Both the position numbers and the translations under genes were made by a program. A stretch of 64,000 nt of DNA from CAZHAC01 sp964383855 (GTDB lineage: Bacteria; Chloroflexota; Dormibacteria; Dormibacterales; Dormibacteraceae): assembly GCA_964383855.1 (NCBI GenBank), contig CAYLIP010000001.1:1-64000 (forward strand). The letters are read 5' to 3'. Position 1 is the stretch's first letter; every line of letters begins with the position of its first letter. The notes under the pieces are model-generated. The model was given only the letters and a program-made list of their open reading frames with translations, did no database searches and had not been told where the DNA came from. Positions 52,393 to 60,396 of the stretch are shown piece after piece.

Positions 52393-52398
52393 TACAAT
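52393..52398 (+). promoter_or_regulatory. Candidate -10 element of ssrA
   Basis: TACAAT matches five of six consensus -10 bases and lies 16 nt before the mature tmRNA 5' end at 52415. Transcription would begin near 52405, leaving a short leader removable by RNase P. The -35 region 17 nt upstream is not convincing. Confidence 0.5.
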
Positions 52399-52414
52399 CC
52401 CGCAGTAGCTTCGT

Positions 52415-52792
52415 GGGGGCGTCCGGCTTCGACGGGGCAGTTGGGTCTCGAGATAGCGAGCCGAGGGCCGTGTGCGTCACAGCGGCAGGCAACACAAATG
52501 CCAACAACGATCGCGCTCTCGCCTACGCTGCGTAAGCAGTAGAGGTATGAGCCCCGGGCCTTAGAGCCCGGGCGCCGCCCCAGGTAGCGCCGGCGGACCT
52601 GGGAACCGGTGTCACAAAAGCCGGCTCGCCGCTTCGGGGGAGCTTCGGCCCCGGGCGGGACATTCACCGCAGCTGGCCCGCAGGGATCCCGTCGGGAGGA
52701 GCCCTAGGGTGAGATCAAAATCCCGGACACGCTCGTAGAGGTCTTGAGGGACGCTGCTTCGGACGCGGGTTCAACTCCCGCCGCCTCCACCA
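52415..52792 (+). ncRNA. ssrA: Transfer-messenger RNA (tmRNA)
   Basis: tmRNA rescues stalled ribosomes and tags truncated proteins. The acceptor stem GGGGGCG (52415-52421) pairs with CGCCTCC (52782-52788), followed by the encoded ACCA end. GTTCAACTCCCGCC supplies the T arm at the 3' side. The tag frame starts at GGC 52488 (or GCA 52485) and reads GNTNANNDRALAYAA before TAA at 52533-52535, with the ALAYAA-type end recognised by proteases. The length of 378 nt is normal. SmpB is encoded at 50031. Confidence 0.97.
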
Positions 52793-52817
52793 CCCTCAGG
52801 TCACGCCGGTGGTCCGG

Positions 52818-53039
52818 CTACGAAGCCGAGGGCCTCGCGCCCGCTCGGACGCTCTTCCAGTGACGCCGCCGCGCCCTGGCGTCGCGAAGCCGCTTCTCGA
52901 CACCTGAGACACCGGCCGCCTCGCTTTGGAAATCGGCGCGCATGGCCGACAGGGTCCGTATCAGCTCGTTGTAGACCTCGACCCAGTGGCCGGCGTCGTC
53001 CGCGGCCGCCGACTGGGAGAATTCAAGGTCTTCCACCAA
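52818..53039 (-). CDS. Small hypothetical protein
   Basis: A 73-residue, mostly helical and soluble product with natural-looking composition (DLEFSQSAAADDAGHWVEVY, then NELIRTLSAMRADFQ) and a basic C-terminus. No family is recognised. It starts at TTG or the next codon GTG, with GAAGGAAG just upstream. The stop lies 25 nt from the tmRNA 3' end on the opposite strand. The 200 nt between it and the next small gene hold nothing clear. Confidence 0.5.
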   Translation of the reverse strand: MVEDLEFSQSAAADDAGHWVEVYNELIRTLSAMRADFQSEAAGVSGVEKRLRDARARRRHWKSVRAGARPSAS

Positions 53040-53255
53040 CTCGCTTCCTTCACCGGCCCCCGGCCCTTTCGATGCGGATCGTAGTCCGGTCGGGCACAGT
53101 GGTCAATTGCCCGGTACGGCATCGTATCTGGCGGGCGCTGCGCATCCCCGGCGAACGGCGAGGTGGCGGCTGAACGGGTCTGGCCACAAGACCGGACAGG
53201 GAGTATCGTTGCGCGCACGGAGAGCCGGCGCGCGACATTCGCGGAGGTCCTGGTG

Positions 53256-53426
53256 GTGCCGGTGCGGCGGCTGCTTGGGGCCATCACCGCGGCTCCGGCG
53301 TGCGACCTCTGCTCCCATCCCGCCTCGACCGGCTGGTACCTGGACCCCGTCGGCCGGCCGCGCGGCCGCTGCGCCGGCTGCGTCGAGCCGGAGCCGGACG
53401 CTCTGCCCGCCGAGCCGGCGCCTTAG
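53256..53426 (+). CDS. Small zinc-ribbon-like protein
   Basis: A 56-residue protein with two cysteine pairs, CDLC and CAGC, 20 residues apart (in PACDLCSHPASTGWYLDP and RGRCAGCVEPEPD), suggesting one zinc-binding knuckle. GGAGG at 53243-53247 lies 8 nt before GTG 53256, so this start is preferred; GTG 53253 is the alternative, and a longer frame from 53163 lacks support. No family is recognised. It is convergent with the deacetylase gene. Confidence 0.5.
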   Translation: MPVRRLLGAITAAPACDLCSHPASTGWYLDPVGRPRGRCAGCVEPEPDALPAEPAP

Positions 53427-53454
53427 CGCCGCATCCGCGGCGCCCGTGCCGCCC

Positions 53455-54270
53455 CTAGCCCAGCGAGTGCAGCGCCTCGACCGTCCCGCGACCGTGAAGG
53501 TGGAAGAGCACGACCCCGCCGCGGGCGCGGATCGCCGCCACCATGGCGCCTGGGTCAGCGTCGGCCCAGTCGCGCGTGTCGACATCCCAGAGCAGGACCG
53601 TCAACCCGAACTCGGAAGCGATTCGAGCGACGCGGCCGCCGGGACCGTCCCATGAGCCGTAGGGGGGCCGGAAGTACGGGCAGCCGGCCATGACCCCGCC
53701 GGCGATCTCGGCCCGGATCGCGGCGTCGTTCAGCCGGCGCAGGTCGGGGTGGCTGTAGGTGTGATTGCAGACCTGGTGGCCGGCGGCCTTCAGCTGGTCG
53801 ACGAGCCAGGGATACCGATCGCGGCACTGCCCGGTCACGAAGAAGAGCCCTTGGCGCTGGCTCTGTCCCAGGGCATCCACGATGGCGCCCATCTGCGCGG
53901 GCTCGCCGCAGTCGTCGAAGGTCAGCGTCACCGTCGAGCTGTAGCCCGCGCTCGAGTTGGGAATCGCTAGCCTGGTCTGCCCGAGCCCGCTCCGAGCCGG
54001 GACGAACACGTTCACCGCGGCGTCGATTGGCAGCTGGGCGAACAGCGTCGAGCGGCTCACCGGCGGCGCGGAAGCGGGCACCGCCGCGGCCGCCACGGGG
54101 ACGGGGCTGATGAAGTCGTCCTCCGGTGCCGGCCGCGCGTCGATGGCGGCCACGGGGGCGTGCGCCTCGAGCGTCCGGACCGGGTTCACGTGACCGGCGG
54201 CGAGCGTCCCGGCCGCGATCTGGGCAGCGAGGGCAGCGCGAATTGCCCAGGCAAGCTTGCGCCCCCTCAT
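53455..54270 (-). CDS. Secreted polysaccharide deacetylase (NodB domain)
   Basis: The 271-residue protein has an N-terminal signal/anchor helix (LAWAIRAALAAQIAAGTLAA), a linker to about residue 90, then a NodB carbohydrate deacetylase domain: VTLTFDDCGEP (metal Asp), the HTYSHPDLRRL motif with two metal His, and YFRPPYGSWDG. LLWDVDTRDW matches a later NodB motif. It probably deacetylates peptidoglycan or a cell-surface polysaccharide. GGVVLFHLHGRGTVEAL at the end carries another conserved His. It is transcribed away from the VOC gene's 3' end. Confidence 0.9.
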   Translation of the reverse strand: MRGRKLAWAIRAALAAQIAAGTLAAGHVNPVRTLEAHAPVAAIDARPAPEDDFISPVPVAAAAVPASAPPVSRSTLFAQLPIDAAVNVFVPARSGLGQTRLAIPNSSAGYSSTVTLTFDDCGEPAQMGAIVDALGQSQRQGLFFVTGQCRDRYPWLVDQLKAAGHQVCNHTYSHPDLRRLNDAAIRAEIAGGVMAGCPYFRPPYGSWDGPGGRVARIASEFGLTVLLWDVDTRDWADADPGAMVAAIRARGGVVLFHLHGRGTVEALHSLG

Positions 54271-54430
54271 CCCACAGCGAAATTAGCGAGTCCACCCGAC
54301 CCCGGCCATGGGCGTTTGCCGCGTACCCACGGGGACAGCCGCCCCGGGACCGCGTGGGCGGTCGCGTGGGCCGGGCCGGGCGGCGAGCCCTCTTCAGGGC
54401 AGAGCCCGGCCCAGGCTCAGCCCGCCGCCG

Positions 54431-55396
54431 TCATGCCCCGGCCGCCGGCCTGGCGAGGTTGGGAAGGGCAATCGGCGGAAGCTTGAAGTCGAGGTTCTGG
54501 CGCCGGTCCTCGTACTGAGGCGGGAGCTGCAGCGCCGAGCCGAGCGCATCCGCCGGCTCGTCGACGGTGAAGCCGGGATCGTCGGTCGCGATCTCGAAGA
54601 GGACGCCTCCCGGCTCGCGAAAGTAAATCGACCGGAAGTACTTCCGATCGATCACCGGCGTCACGTTGCACCCGGCCGCGGCCAGGGTCTCCCGCCAGGA
54701 CAGCTCGTGCTCGTCGCCGGCTGCGCGCCAGGCCACGTGGTGCACGGTCCCGCAGGCCTCCTCGCCCGCGGGCGCATCGGGCATGACCAGGAGGTCGAGC
54801 ATCGAGTGGGGACCGCCGGCGCCGGTCCGGAAGCGCAGGCGGTTGCCCTCGACTCCGGCCGCCTCGAAGCCCAGGGTCTCCTCCAGGAAGCGTGCGCTGG
54901 CCGCCTCGCCGGCCAGGCAGAGACCGACCGAGTGAAATCCGCGGATGGCGTGCCGGACCGGAACCGGTCCCTCTTCCCAGGGCTGCCAGCGGTCGTCCGA
55001 CGCCTCGCCGACGAGCTCCAGCCGGATGCCGTCGGGGTCCTCGAGGGCGATCGCCTCGGTGCCGAAGCGGGATTGCCGCGTGAGGTCGACGCCGAGACCG
55101 CGGAGACGATCCCACCAGTAGCCGAGCGCCGCCTCGGGGACGGCGAAGCAGACGTTCAGCACCTGTCCCGTTCCCTGGCGCCGCCAGGGCAGGTGGGGCC
55201 AGCCGAAGAAGGTCATCGCCGTCCCCGGCGTGCCCAGGTAGTCGCCGAAATAGAGGTGGTAGGTGTCGGGGACGTCGAAGTTGACCGTCTTCTTGATGAA
55301 CCGAAGGCCGAGGCCGGCGACATAGAAGTCGACGTTCTTCTGAACGTCGCCGGTGATGGCGGTCACATGATGGATACCGGCGAGGCTGGCTGGCAA
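54431..55396 (-). CDS. VOC-superfamily glyoxalase/ring-cleaving dioxygenase-like protein
   Basis: The 321-residue protein has two glyoxalase-fold modules: GIHHVTAITGDVQKNVDFYV (first) and IRGFHSVGLCLAGEAASARF (second), with metal-binding His in each and EPGGVLFEIATDDPGF near the end. The architecture matches the ring-cleaving dioxygenase PcpA/MhqO group. TTG 55396 is chosen because GGAGG lies 7 nt upstream; a longer frame from 55465 lacks support. The gene is divergent from the YjbR gene at 55464. The substrate is not predictable. Confidence 0.85.
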   Translation of the reverse strand: MPASLAGIHHVTAITGDVQKNVDFYVAGLGLRFIKKTVNFDVPDTYHLYFGDYLGTPGTAMTFFGWPHLPWRRQGTGQVLNVCFAVPEAALGYWWDRLRGLGVDLTRQSRFGTEAIALEDPDGIRLELVGEASDDRWQPWEEGPVPVRHAIRGFHSVGLCLAGEAASARFLEETLGFEAAGVEGNRLRFRTGAGGPHSMLDLLVMPDAPAGEEACGTVHHVAWRAAGDEHELSWRETLAAAGCNVTPVIDRKYFRSIYFREPGGVLFEIATDDPGFTVDEPADALGSALQLPPQYEDRRQNLDFKLPPIALPNLARPAAGA

Positions 55397-55463
55397 CGGC
55401 TTGCCTCCGCTGCGTGTGGAAGGTTGTGGGGGAATTAGCTTAGACGCAGTGGACGGCAGGGTC

Positions 55464-55817
55464 ATGGCGTACATCCGCGCACGCTGCCTCGCACTTCCGG
55501 ACGTCGGTGAGAGGTTGAGCCACGGCTCGCCCGCCTTCTTTCGCGGCCCCCGGCAGTTCGCCACGGTCCTCGACAACCACCACGGCGACGGCCGCTTCGC
55601 CCTCTGGTGCGCAGCTCCGCCGCTGGCGCAGCCGGCGCTGGTGGAGGCGGACCCAGAGCGGTTCTTCGTGCCGCCCTACGTCGGTCACCGAGGCTGGCTC
55701 GGGGTCCGCCTCGACCGCGGGCTGGACTTCGAGGAGCTGGAGAGGATCCTGGCCGCGGCCCATGCCCAGGTGGCCCCGCGCGCCAGGGCCGCTCGCAAGG
55801 CGCGGCCGGGGTCCTGA
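55464..55817 (+). CDS. MmcQ/YjbR-family protein
   Basis: The 117-residue protein has the YjbR-like cystatin fold signature: CLALPDVGERLSHGSPAFFR, FATVLDNHHGDGRFALWCAA and YVGHRGWLGVRLDRGLDFEE. The family binds DNA or acts in unknown ways. ATG 55464 is used; GTG 55449 adds five residues. Its start region is divergent from the VOC gene. Immediately downstream is a fragment of an F420-type oxidoreductase, which it may have displaced. Confidence 0.85.
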   Translation: MAYIRARCLALPDVGERLSHGSPAFFRGPRQFATVLDNHHGDGRFALWCAAPPLAQPALVEADPERFFVPPYVGHRGWLGVRLDRGLDFEELERILAAAHAQVAPRARAARKARPGS

Positions 55818-56083
55818 CCTCCGGCCTCGGCGAACTGTTTACGCGCACGATGGGCGCCCCGGTGATCCTGGTCAGGGACGAGGCGCAGGGGCAGGCGCTG
55901 ATCGAGCGGCTGCCCGCCGAGCGGCGCGCCATGTTCCGCCCCGCCACGCCAGACCGGGCGGCCGACGTGCTGCGCGGCTACATCGACATCGGCTTTGGCG
56001 GATTCACCTTCGGCAACCCCTCGTTCCGGACCCCCGAGTCGTTCGAGCTGGCGGCCGAGCTGATCGACCTGCTCGAGAGCTGA
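55814..56083 (+). pseudogene. Truncated LLM-class F420-dependent oxidoreductase (C-terminal remnant)
   Basis: About 89 codons encode GELFTRTMGAPVILVRDEAQ, PAERRAMFRPATPDRAADVL and IDIGFGGFTFGNPSFRTPESFELAAELIDLL (as consecutive pieces). They match only the C-terminal end of luciferase-like F420 enzymes, where this GFTF(G/N)NPxxRTPE motif is conserved. The catalytic and coenzyme-binding parts are absent, and no canonical start precedes the homology: CTG 55814 overlaps the YjbR gene stop. It is probably decayed rather than a small functional gene. Confidence 0.65.
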
Positions 56084-56128
56084 GTCATGACGCGTTGCGA
56101 CAAAAGCGGTACGTAGAATCGACGCATT

Positions 56129-58003
56129 GTGAGCGCCAACGTTTCCGAGCAGCAGTCCCGCCAGGTGGCGGAAGAGGCCCGCGAGCAGGAGTGGACCCGG
56201 CCGAGCTTCGGTAAGGAGCTCTTCCTCGGCCATCTCCGGCTGAACCTGATCGACCCTCTCCCCGAGCCGTCGCCGGAGCAGCGGGAGAAGGGCGAGACGT
56301 ACCTCGGCAAGCTCGAGGCCTTCTTGAAGACGGTCGATCCACTCCAGATCGAGGAGGACGCCCGGATCCCCGATTCCGTGATCAAGGGCCTGGCCGAACT
56401 GGGCGCCTTCGGGATGAACATCTCTGAGGAGTACGGCGGCCTGGGCCTGACGCAGGTCTACTACAGCCGCGCCATCGCGCTCGCCAACTCCGTCCACGCC
56501 GCCCTGGGCGCGCTGCTCAGCGCGCACCAGTCGATCGGCGTGCCCAAGCCGCTCAAGTACTTCGGCTCCGAGGAGCAGAAGCGCAGGTTCCTGCCTCGGG
56601 TCGCGGGCGGCGAGGTCTCCGCCTTCCTGCTCACCGAGCCCGACGTGGGCAGCGACCCCGCCCGGATGGCGGCCACCGCCGTCCCGACCGAGGACGGCAA
56701 GGCCTACATCCTTAACGGCACCAAGCTCTGGATCACCAACGGCACCATCGCCACCGTGATGATCGTCATGGCGCGTGTGCCCCGGTCCGAGGGACACCCC
56801 GGCGGCATCTCGGCGTTCGTGCTCGAGCGCGACACGCCGGGGGTGGAGATCGCCCGCCGCAACCAGTTCATGGGCATCCGCGGCATCGAGAACGCGGTCA
56901 TCGAGCTGAAGGACGTGCGCGTCCCGGCGGAGAACCTGATCGGCGCCGAGGGCCGGGGGCTCAAGATCGCCCTGGTCACGCTGAACACCGGCCGGCTCTC
57001 GCTGCCCGCCACCTGCGCCTCGTCGGCCAAATACGCGGTCAAGATCGCGCGCGAGTTCGCCAACGAGCGGGTCCAGTGGGGCAAGCCGGTCGGCAAGCAC
57101 GACGCGGTGGCGCAGAAGCTGGCCTTCATGGCCGGTACCACCTTCGCCATCGACGCCATGGTCGAGGTGTCGAACGCGCTCGCCGACCAGGAGCGGAACG
57201 ACATCCGCCTGGAGGCGGCGCTGGCCAAGATGTGGTGCTCGGAGATGGCCTGGAAGGTCGTCGACGACATGATCCAGGTGCGCGGCGGCCGGGCCTATGA
57301 GACCGCCGCCTCGCTGAAGGCGCGCGGCCAGCGGCCGGTGCCCGCCGAGCAGGTCCTGCGCGACCTGCGGGTGGCGCGGATCTTCGAGGGCTCGACCGAG
57401 ATCATGAAGCTGTTCATCGCCAGGGAGGCGGTCGACCAGCACATGCAGGTGGCGGGTGCGCTTGCCCGGACCGACTCGACCACGGGCGAGAAGGCACGCT
57501 CGGCCGCGAAAGCCTCGGGCTTCTACGCCCGCTGGTTCCCGACGCTCACGCTGGGCAAGGGCCATCTCCCGGTCACCTTCTCGGAGTACGGTGAGCTGGC
57601 TACGCACCTCCGGTTCACCGAGCGCGCCGCGCGCCGGCTGGCGCGGTCGATCTTCTATGGCATGTCGCGCTGGCAGGCCAAGCTCGAGCACAAGCAGAAC
57701 TTCCTGGGCCGGATCTGCGAGATCGGCGCCGAGCTGTACGCGATCAGCTGCGCCGTGGTCTACGCCCACCACCTGAACCGGGCCGAGGCCTACGAGCTGG
57801 CCGATCTCTTCGCGCGCCAGTCGCGACTCCGCGTCGAGCAGCTCTTCCACGACCTCTGGGACAACGAGGACGACTTCAGCTACCGCGCCGCTCAGCGGGT
57901 GCTCGAGGGCCGCTACCAGTTCCAGGAGTCGGGCATCCTCGATCCCGCCGACCTGATCGAGGCGGCGACCAAGCCGGCCAAGCGAAAGCGCCTGACCGCC
58001 TGA
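56129..58003 (+). CDS. Acyl-CoA dehydrogenase, long form with C-terminal extension
   Basis: The 624-residue enzyme oxidises acyl-CoA using FAD. The core has FGMNISEEYGGLGLTQVYYS, the FAD/substrate motif LTEPDVGSDPARM, ILNGTKLWITNGTIA, and the MIQVRGGRAYETAASLKARG plus RDLRVARIFEGSTEIMKLFI region. Residues about 440-624 are an extra helical domain (HKQNFLGRICEIGAELYAIS), as in VLCAD/ACAD9-type and bacterial FadE5-like enzymes. It starts at GTG. EtfAB encoded at 3970-5705 is a plausible electron acceptor (inference). Confidence 0.93.
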   Translation: MSANVSEQQSRQVAEEAREQEWTRPSFGKELFLGHLRLNLIDPLPEPSPEQREKGETYLGKLEAFLKTVDPLQIEEDARIPDSVIKGLAELGAFGMNISEEYGGLGLTQVYYSRAIALANSVHAALGALLSAHQSIGVPKPLKYFGSEEQKRRFLPRVAGGEVSAFLLTEPDVGSDPARMAATAVPTEDGKAYILNGTKLWITNGTIATVMIVMARVPRSEGHPGGISAFVLERDTPGVEIARRNQFMGIRGIENAVIELKDVRVPAENLIGAEGRGLKIALVTLNTGRLSLPATCASSAKYAVKIAREFANERVQWGKPVGKHDAVAQKLAFMAGTTFAIDAMVEVSNALADQERNDIRLEAALAKMWCSEMAWKVVDDMIQVRGGRAYETAASLKARGQRPVPAEQVLRDLRVARIFEGSTEIMKLFIAREAVDQHMQVAGALARTDSTTGEKARSAAKASGFYARWFPTLTLGKGHLPVTFSEYGELATHLRFTERAARRLARSIFYGMSRWQAKLEHKQNFLGRICEIGAELYAISCAVVYAHHLNRAEAYELADLFARQSRLRVEQLFHDLWDNEDDFSYRAAQRVLEGRYQFQESGILDPADLIEAATKPAKRKRLTA

Positions 58004-58042
58004 ACGGGTCGCTCACAGGAGAGGCAGGACAGGACTGACAGC

Positions 58043-58960
58043 TTGAGCATCGATCCGGAGGCGCGCGCCTACCTCGACCTGGCGGCGGCGGCCGGGGCGC
58101 CGCCGGTCTATGAGCTGACGGCCGCCCAGGCGCGCGCCAACTACCTGGCCGCGGCGCCCGCCTTCGCGGGCGAGGCGCCGCCGCTGGCCCGCGTCGAGGA
58201 CACGGTCGTGGCCGGCGTCCCCGTCCGCGTCTACGCGTCCGAGCGCGCGGCCGGCCTGCCGGCGACGATCTACTTCCATGGCGGGGGCTGGGTGGTGGGC
58301 AGCGTGGACACCCACGACGCTCTCTGCCGCCGGCTGGCGGCGGACTCGGGCTCACTGGTGGTCTCGGTCGAGTACCGGCTCGCGCCCGAGCATCCGCATC
58401 CGGCCGCCGCCGACGACGCCTGGGCGGTGACGGAGTGGCTGGTTCGCAGCGGCGAGGAGATTGGCGCCGACCCCACCCGGGTGGCGGTGGCCGGCGACAG
58501 CGCCGGCGGCAACCTGGCCGCGGTGGCCGCGATCAGGGCCCGCGACGCCGGCCTGGGCCTGCGCCTCCAGGTCCTCATCTACCCGGTGACCGACCACGAC
58601 CTCGACACGCCATCCTACCTGGCCAACGCCGAGGGCTACGGTCTTGTCCGGGAGTCGATGCGCTGGTACTGGGATCACTACTGCCCCGACCCAGCCCGGC
58701 GCCGCGACCCCCTTGCATCGCCCCTGCGCGCGCCCGACCTGGCCGGTGTGGCACCCGCCTACGTGCTCGTCTGCGAGCTCGACCCGCTCCACGACGAGGG
58801 GGTCGCCTTCGCGGGGCGGCTGCAGGCGGCGGGGGTGCCGGTCCAGCTCCGCCGAGAGCCGGGAATGATCCACGGCTTTCTGCGCATCCCGGGAGCGATC
58901 GGGCGCGCCCGCGAGGCGGCCGCCGACATCGGGGCCGCGCTTCGCGCCGCCTTCGCCTGA
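58043..58960 (+). CDS. Alpha/beta hydrolase, hormone-sensitive-lipase family esterase
   Basis: The 305-residue esterase has the oxyanion motif YFHGGGWVVGSVDTHD, the nucleophile elbow VAGDSAGGNLAAVAAI with Ser, the acid LVCELDPLHDEGVAFA and the catalytic His in MIHGFLRIPGAI. Such HSL-group IV enzymes hydrolyse short acyl esters. It starts at TTG, 39 nt after the acyl-CoA dehydrogenase, and is probably co-transcribed. The natural substrate is unknown. Confidence 0.93.
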   Translation: MSIDPEARAYLDLAAAAGAPPVYELTAAQARANYLAAAPAFAGEAPPLARVEDTVVAGVPVRVYASERAAGLPATIYFHGGGWVVGSVDTHDALCRRLAADSGSLVVSVEYRLAPEHPHPAAADDAWAVTEWLVRSGEEIGADPTRVAVAGDSAGGNLAAVAAIRARDAGLGLRLQVLIYPVTDHDLDTPSYLANAEGYGLVRESMRWYWDHYCPDPARRRDPLASPLRAPDLAGVAPAYVLVCELDPLHDEGVAFAGRLQAAGVPVQLRREPGMIHGFLRIPGAIGRAREAAADIGAALRAAFA

Positions 58961-59003
58961 CCAAGAGCCTGACCAAGAGGAGGAGGTGCTTGAGGGCCCC
59001 TCC

Positions 59004-59024
59004 GCCGCCGCTTTCAGCGGCGGC
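59004..59024 (+). other. Perfect 9-bp hairpin downstream of the esterase gene
   Basis: GCCGCCGCT (59004-59012), loop TTC and AGCGGCGGC (59016-59024) form a perfect stem. A second smaller pair, CCCC and GGGG around 59030-59043, follows. No U-run is present, so an intrinsic terminator is not certain, but the position between the esterase stop and the next gene suits a transcription-end or RNA-stability element. The 140-nt gap holds no gene. Confidence 0.45.
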
Positions 59025-59100
59025 ACCGCCCCACCAAAAGGGGAGGAGGCTCGCTTAATGGATGGCGAAACCGGGCCGCGAGCGGTAATCTCCGCCCACC

Positions 59101-59607
59101 ATGCTGCTCTTCGGCAGATTGACGCGATTCCTGATCGCGCTCGTCTTCTTCGTGGCCGGCTACGCGGTCGCCGAGTTCGCCAACGGCAACCGTGAGCTGG
59201 TCACCGTCTCGATCACGCCCTACAGCTTCCGGGCCCCTGCCTACCTGCTGGCGCTGGTACCGCTGGCCGCCGGTCTTGCGCTGGGCTGGCTCTACACGGT
59301 GCCCGCCCGCGCGCAAGAGTTCGCCGGCCACTGGCGCTCGTGGCGGGCCCTGCGGCTGATGGAGAAGGAGAACCGGGACCTCCGGCGGAGCCTGGACACT
59401 CTGCTCGAGCCGCCCGATGAGACCGCGACGGCCGGCGAGCCGGCGGCCGCGGCCCCCTTGCTGGAACCGGCGGCGGAGGCCGTGCCCACCGTCAGCCATG
59501 GAGCACAGGCGGCGAGGGCGGTCCGCAAGCCTCGAGAGGCGGCGTTGACCGGGTCGAAGGGTCGCGCCGCCCGCCGGGGCGCGCCGGCGACGGCCCCGGC
59601 GTCGTAG
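59101..59607 (+). CDS. LapA/DUF1049-domain membrane protein
   Basis: The 168-residue protein has two transmembrane helices near residues 7-26 and 42-66, with a short loop containing ANGNRELVTVSITPYSFRAP. A cytoplasmic coiled segment MEKENRDLRRSLDTL and an Ala-rich basic tail follow. This LapA domain topology (two helices, then a cytoplasmic coil) acts in envelope homeostasis in E. coli; the family role here is inferred. It starts at ATG, 76 nt after the hairpin, and precedes the LOG gene by 19 nt. Confidence 0.75.
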   Translation: MLLFGRLTRFLIALVFFVAGYAVAEFANGNRELVTVSITPYSFRAPAYLLALVPLAAGLALGWLYTVPARAQEFAGHWRSWRALRLMEKENRDLRRSLDTLLEPPDETATAGEPAAAAPLLEPAAEAVPTVSHGAQAARAVRKPREAALTGSKGRAARRGAPATAPAS

Positions 59608-59626
59608 CCTCCGCTACATCGCCAGG

Positions 59627-60382
59627 ATGACCGACCGGCGGCGCGCGGGCCGCCTTGTCGTACCCAGCCAGCGCGCGCCCGCGGACCGCGCCTTTCTCGA
59701 GCGCCCGCCGAATTTCGACGAGCTGGCGCTGCACGGCGACCCCTGGCGCGTACTGCGCATCCTTTCCGAGTTCGTGGAGGGGTTCGACGCGCTCTCCGAC
59801 CTCGGCCCCGCGGTCACCGTCTTCGGCTCGGCCCGCATCCGCGACGACGATCCCCTGTACGCGATGGGACGGCGGCTTGGGGAAGCCCTGGCCGACCGGG
59901 GCTTCGCCGTCATCACCGGCGGCGGCCCCGGGATCATGGAGGCGGTCAACCGCGGCTGCAAGGAGGGCGGAGGACTCTCCGTCGGCTGCAACATCGAGCT
60001 TCCCCACGAGCAGGACCTCAACGACTACGTCGACCTGGGCGTGGAGTTCCGCTACTTCTTCGTGCGCAAGACGATGTTCGTCAAGTACGCGCGCGGCTTC
60101 GTGATCTTTCCAGGCGGTTTCGGAACGCTGGACGAGCTCTTCGAGTCGCTGACCCTGGCCCAGACCGGCAAGATCGAGCACTTCCCGGTCGTCCTCTTCG
60201 GCACCGAATACTGGAACGGCCTCCTGACCTGGCTCCGCGCCAGCGCCCTCGACCGGCAGCTGATCTCAGCCGAGGACATGGACCTGGTCAGCATCACCGA
60301 CGACCCCGAGGAGGCCGCGGACATCGCAACCCGCGCCCGGCCCGAGGTGCCAGCATCGCCGAAGAAGGGCGACGCGCAGTAG
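59627..60382 (+). CDS. LOG-family protein (TIGR00730, nucleotide 5'-monophosphate phosphoribohydrolase-like)
   Basis: The 251-residue protein has the LOG signature VITGGGPGIMEAVNRGCKEG and the catalytic/substrate motif FPGGFGTLDELFESLTLAQT with its Arg/Glu neighbourhood. VTVFGSARIRDDDPLYAMGR is the family N-terminal motif. LOG proteins hydrolyse nucleoside 5'-monophosphates, releasing base from cytokinin-type nucleotides in plants; bacterial roles vary. It is in a run of forward genes with the phospholipase D-like gene 14 nt downstream. Confidence 0.92.
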   Translation: MTDRRRAGRLVVPSQRAPADRAFLERPPNFDELALHGDPWRVLRILSEFVEGFDALSDLGPAVTVFGSARIRDDDPLYAMGRRLGEALADRGFAVITGGGPGIMEAVNRGCKEGGGLSVGCNIELPHEQDLNDYVDLGVEFRYFFVRKTMFVKYARGFVIFPGGFGTLDELFESLTLAQTGKIEHFPVVLFGTEYWNGLLTWLRASALDRQLISAEDMDLVSITDDPEEAADIATRARPEVPASPKKGDAQ

Positions 60383-60396
60383 CTCCGCCGGCGGCG

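Noticed and set aside
55685..57850. Reverse-strand open frame of about 720 codons opposite the acyl-CoA dehydrogenase
   Set aside because: Shadow reading; no recognisable domain and it spans several forward gene boundaries.
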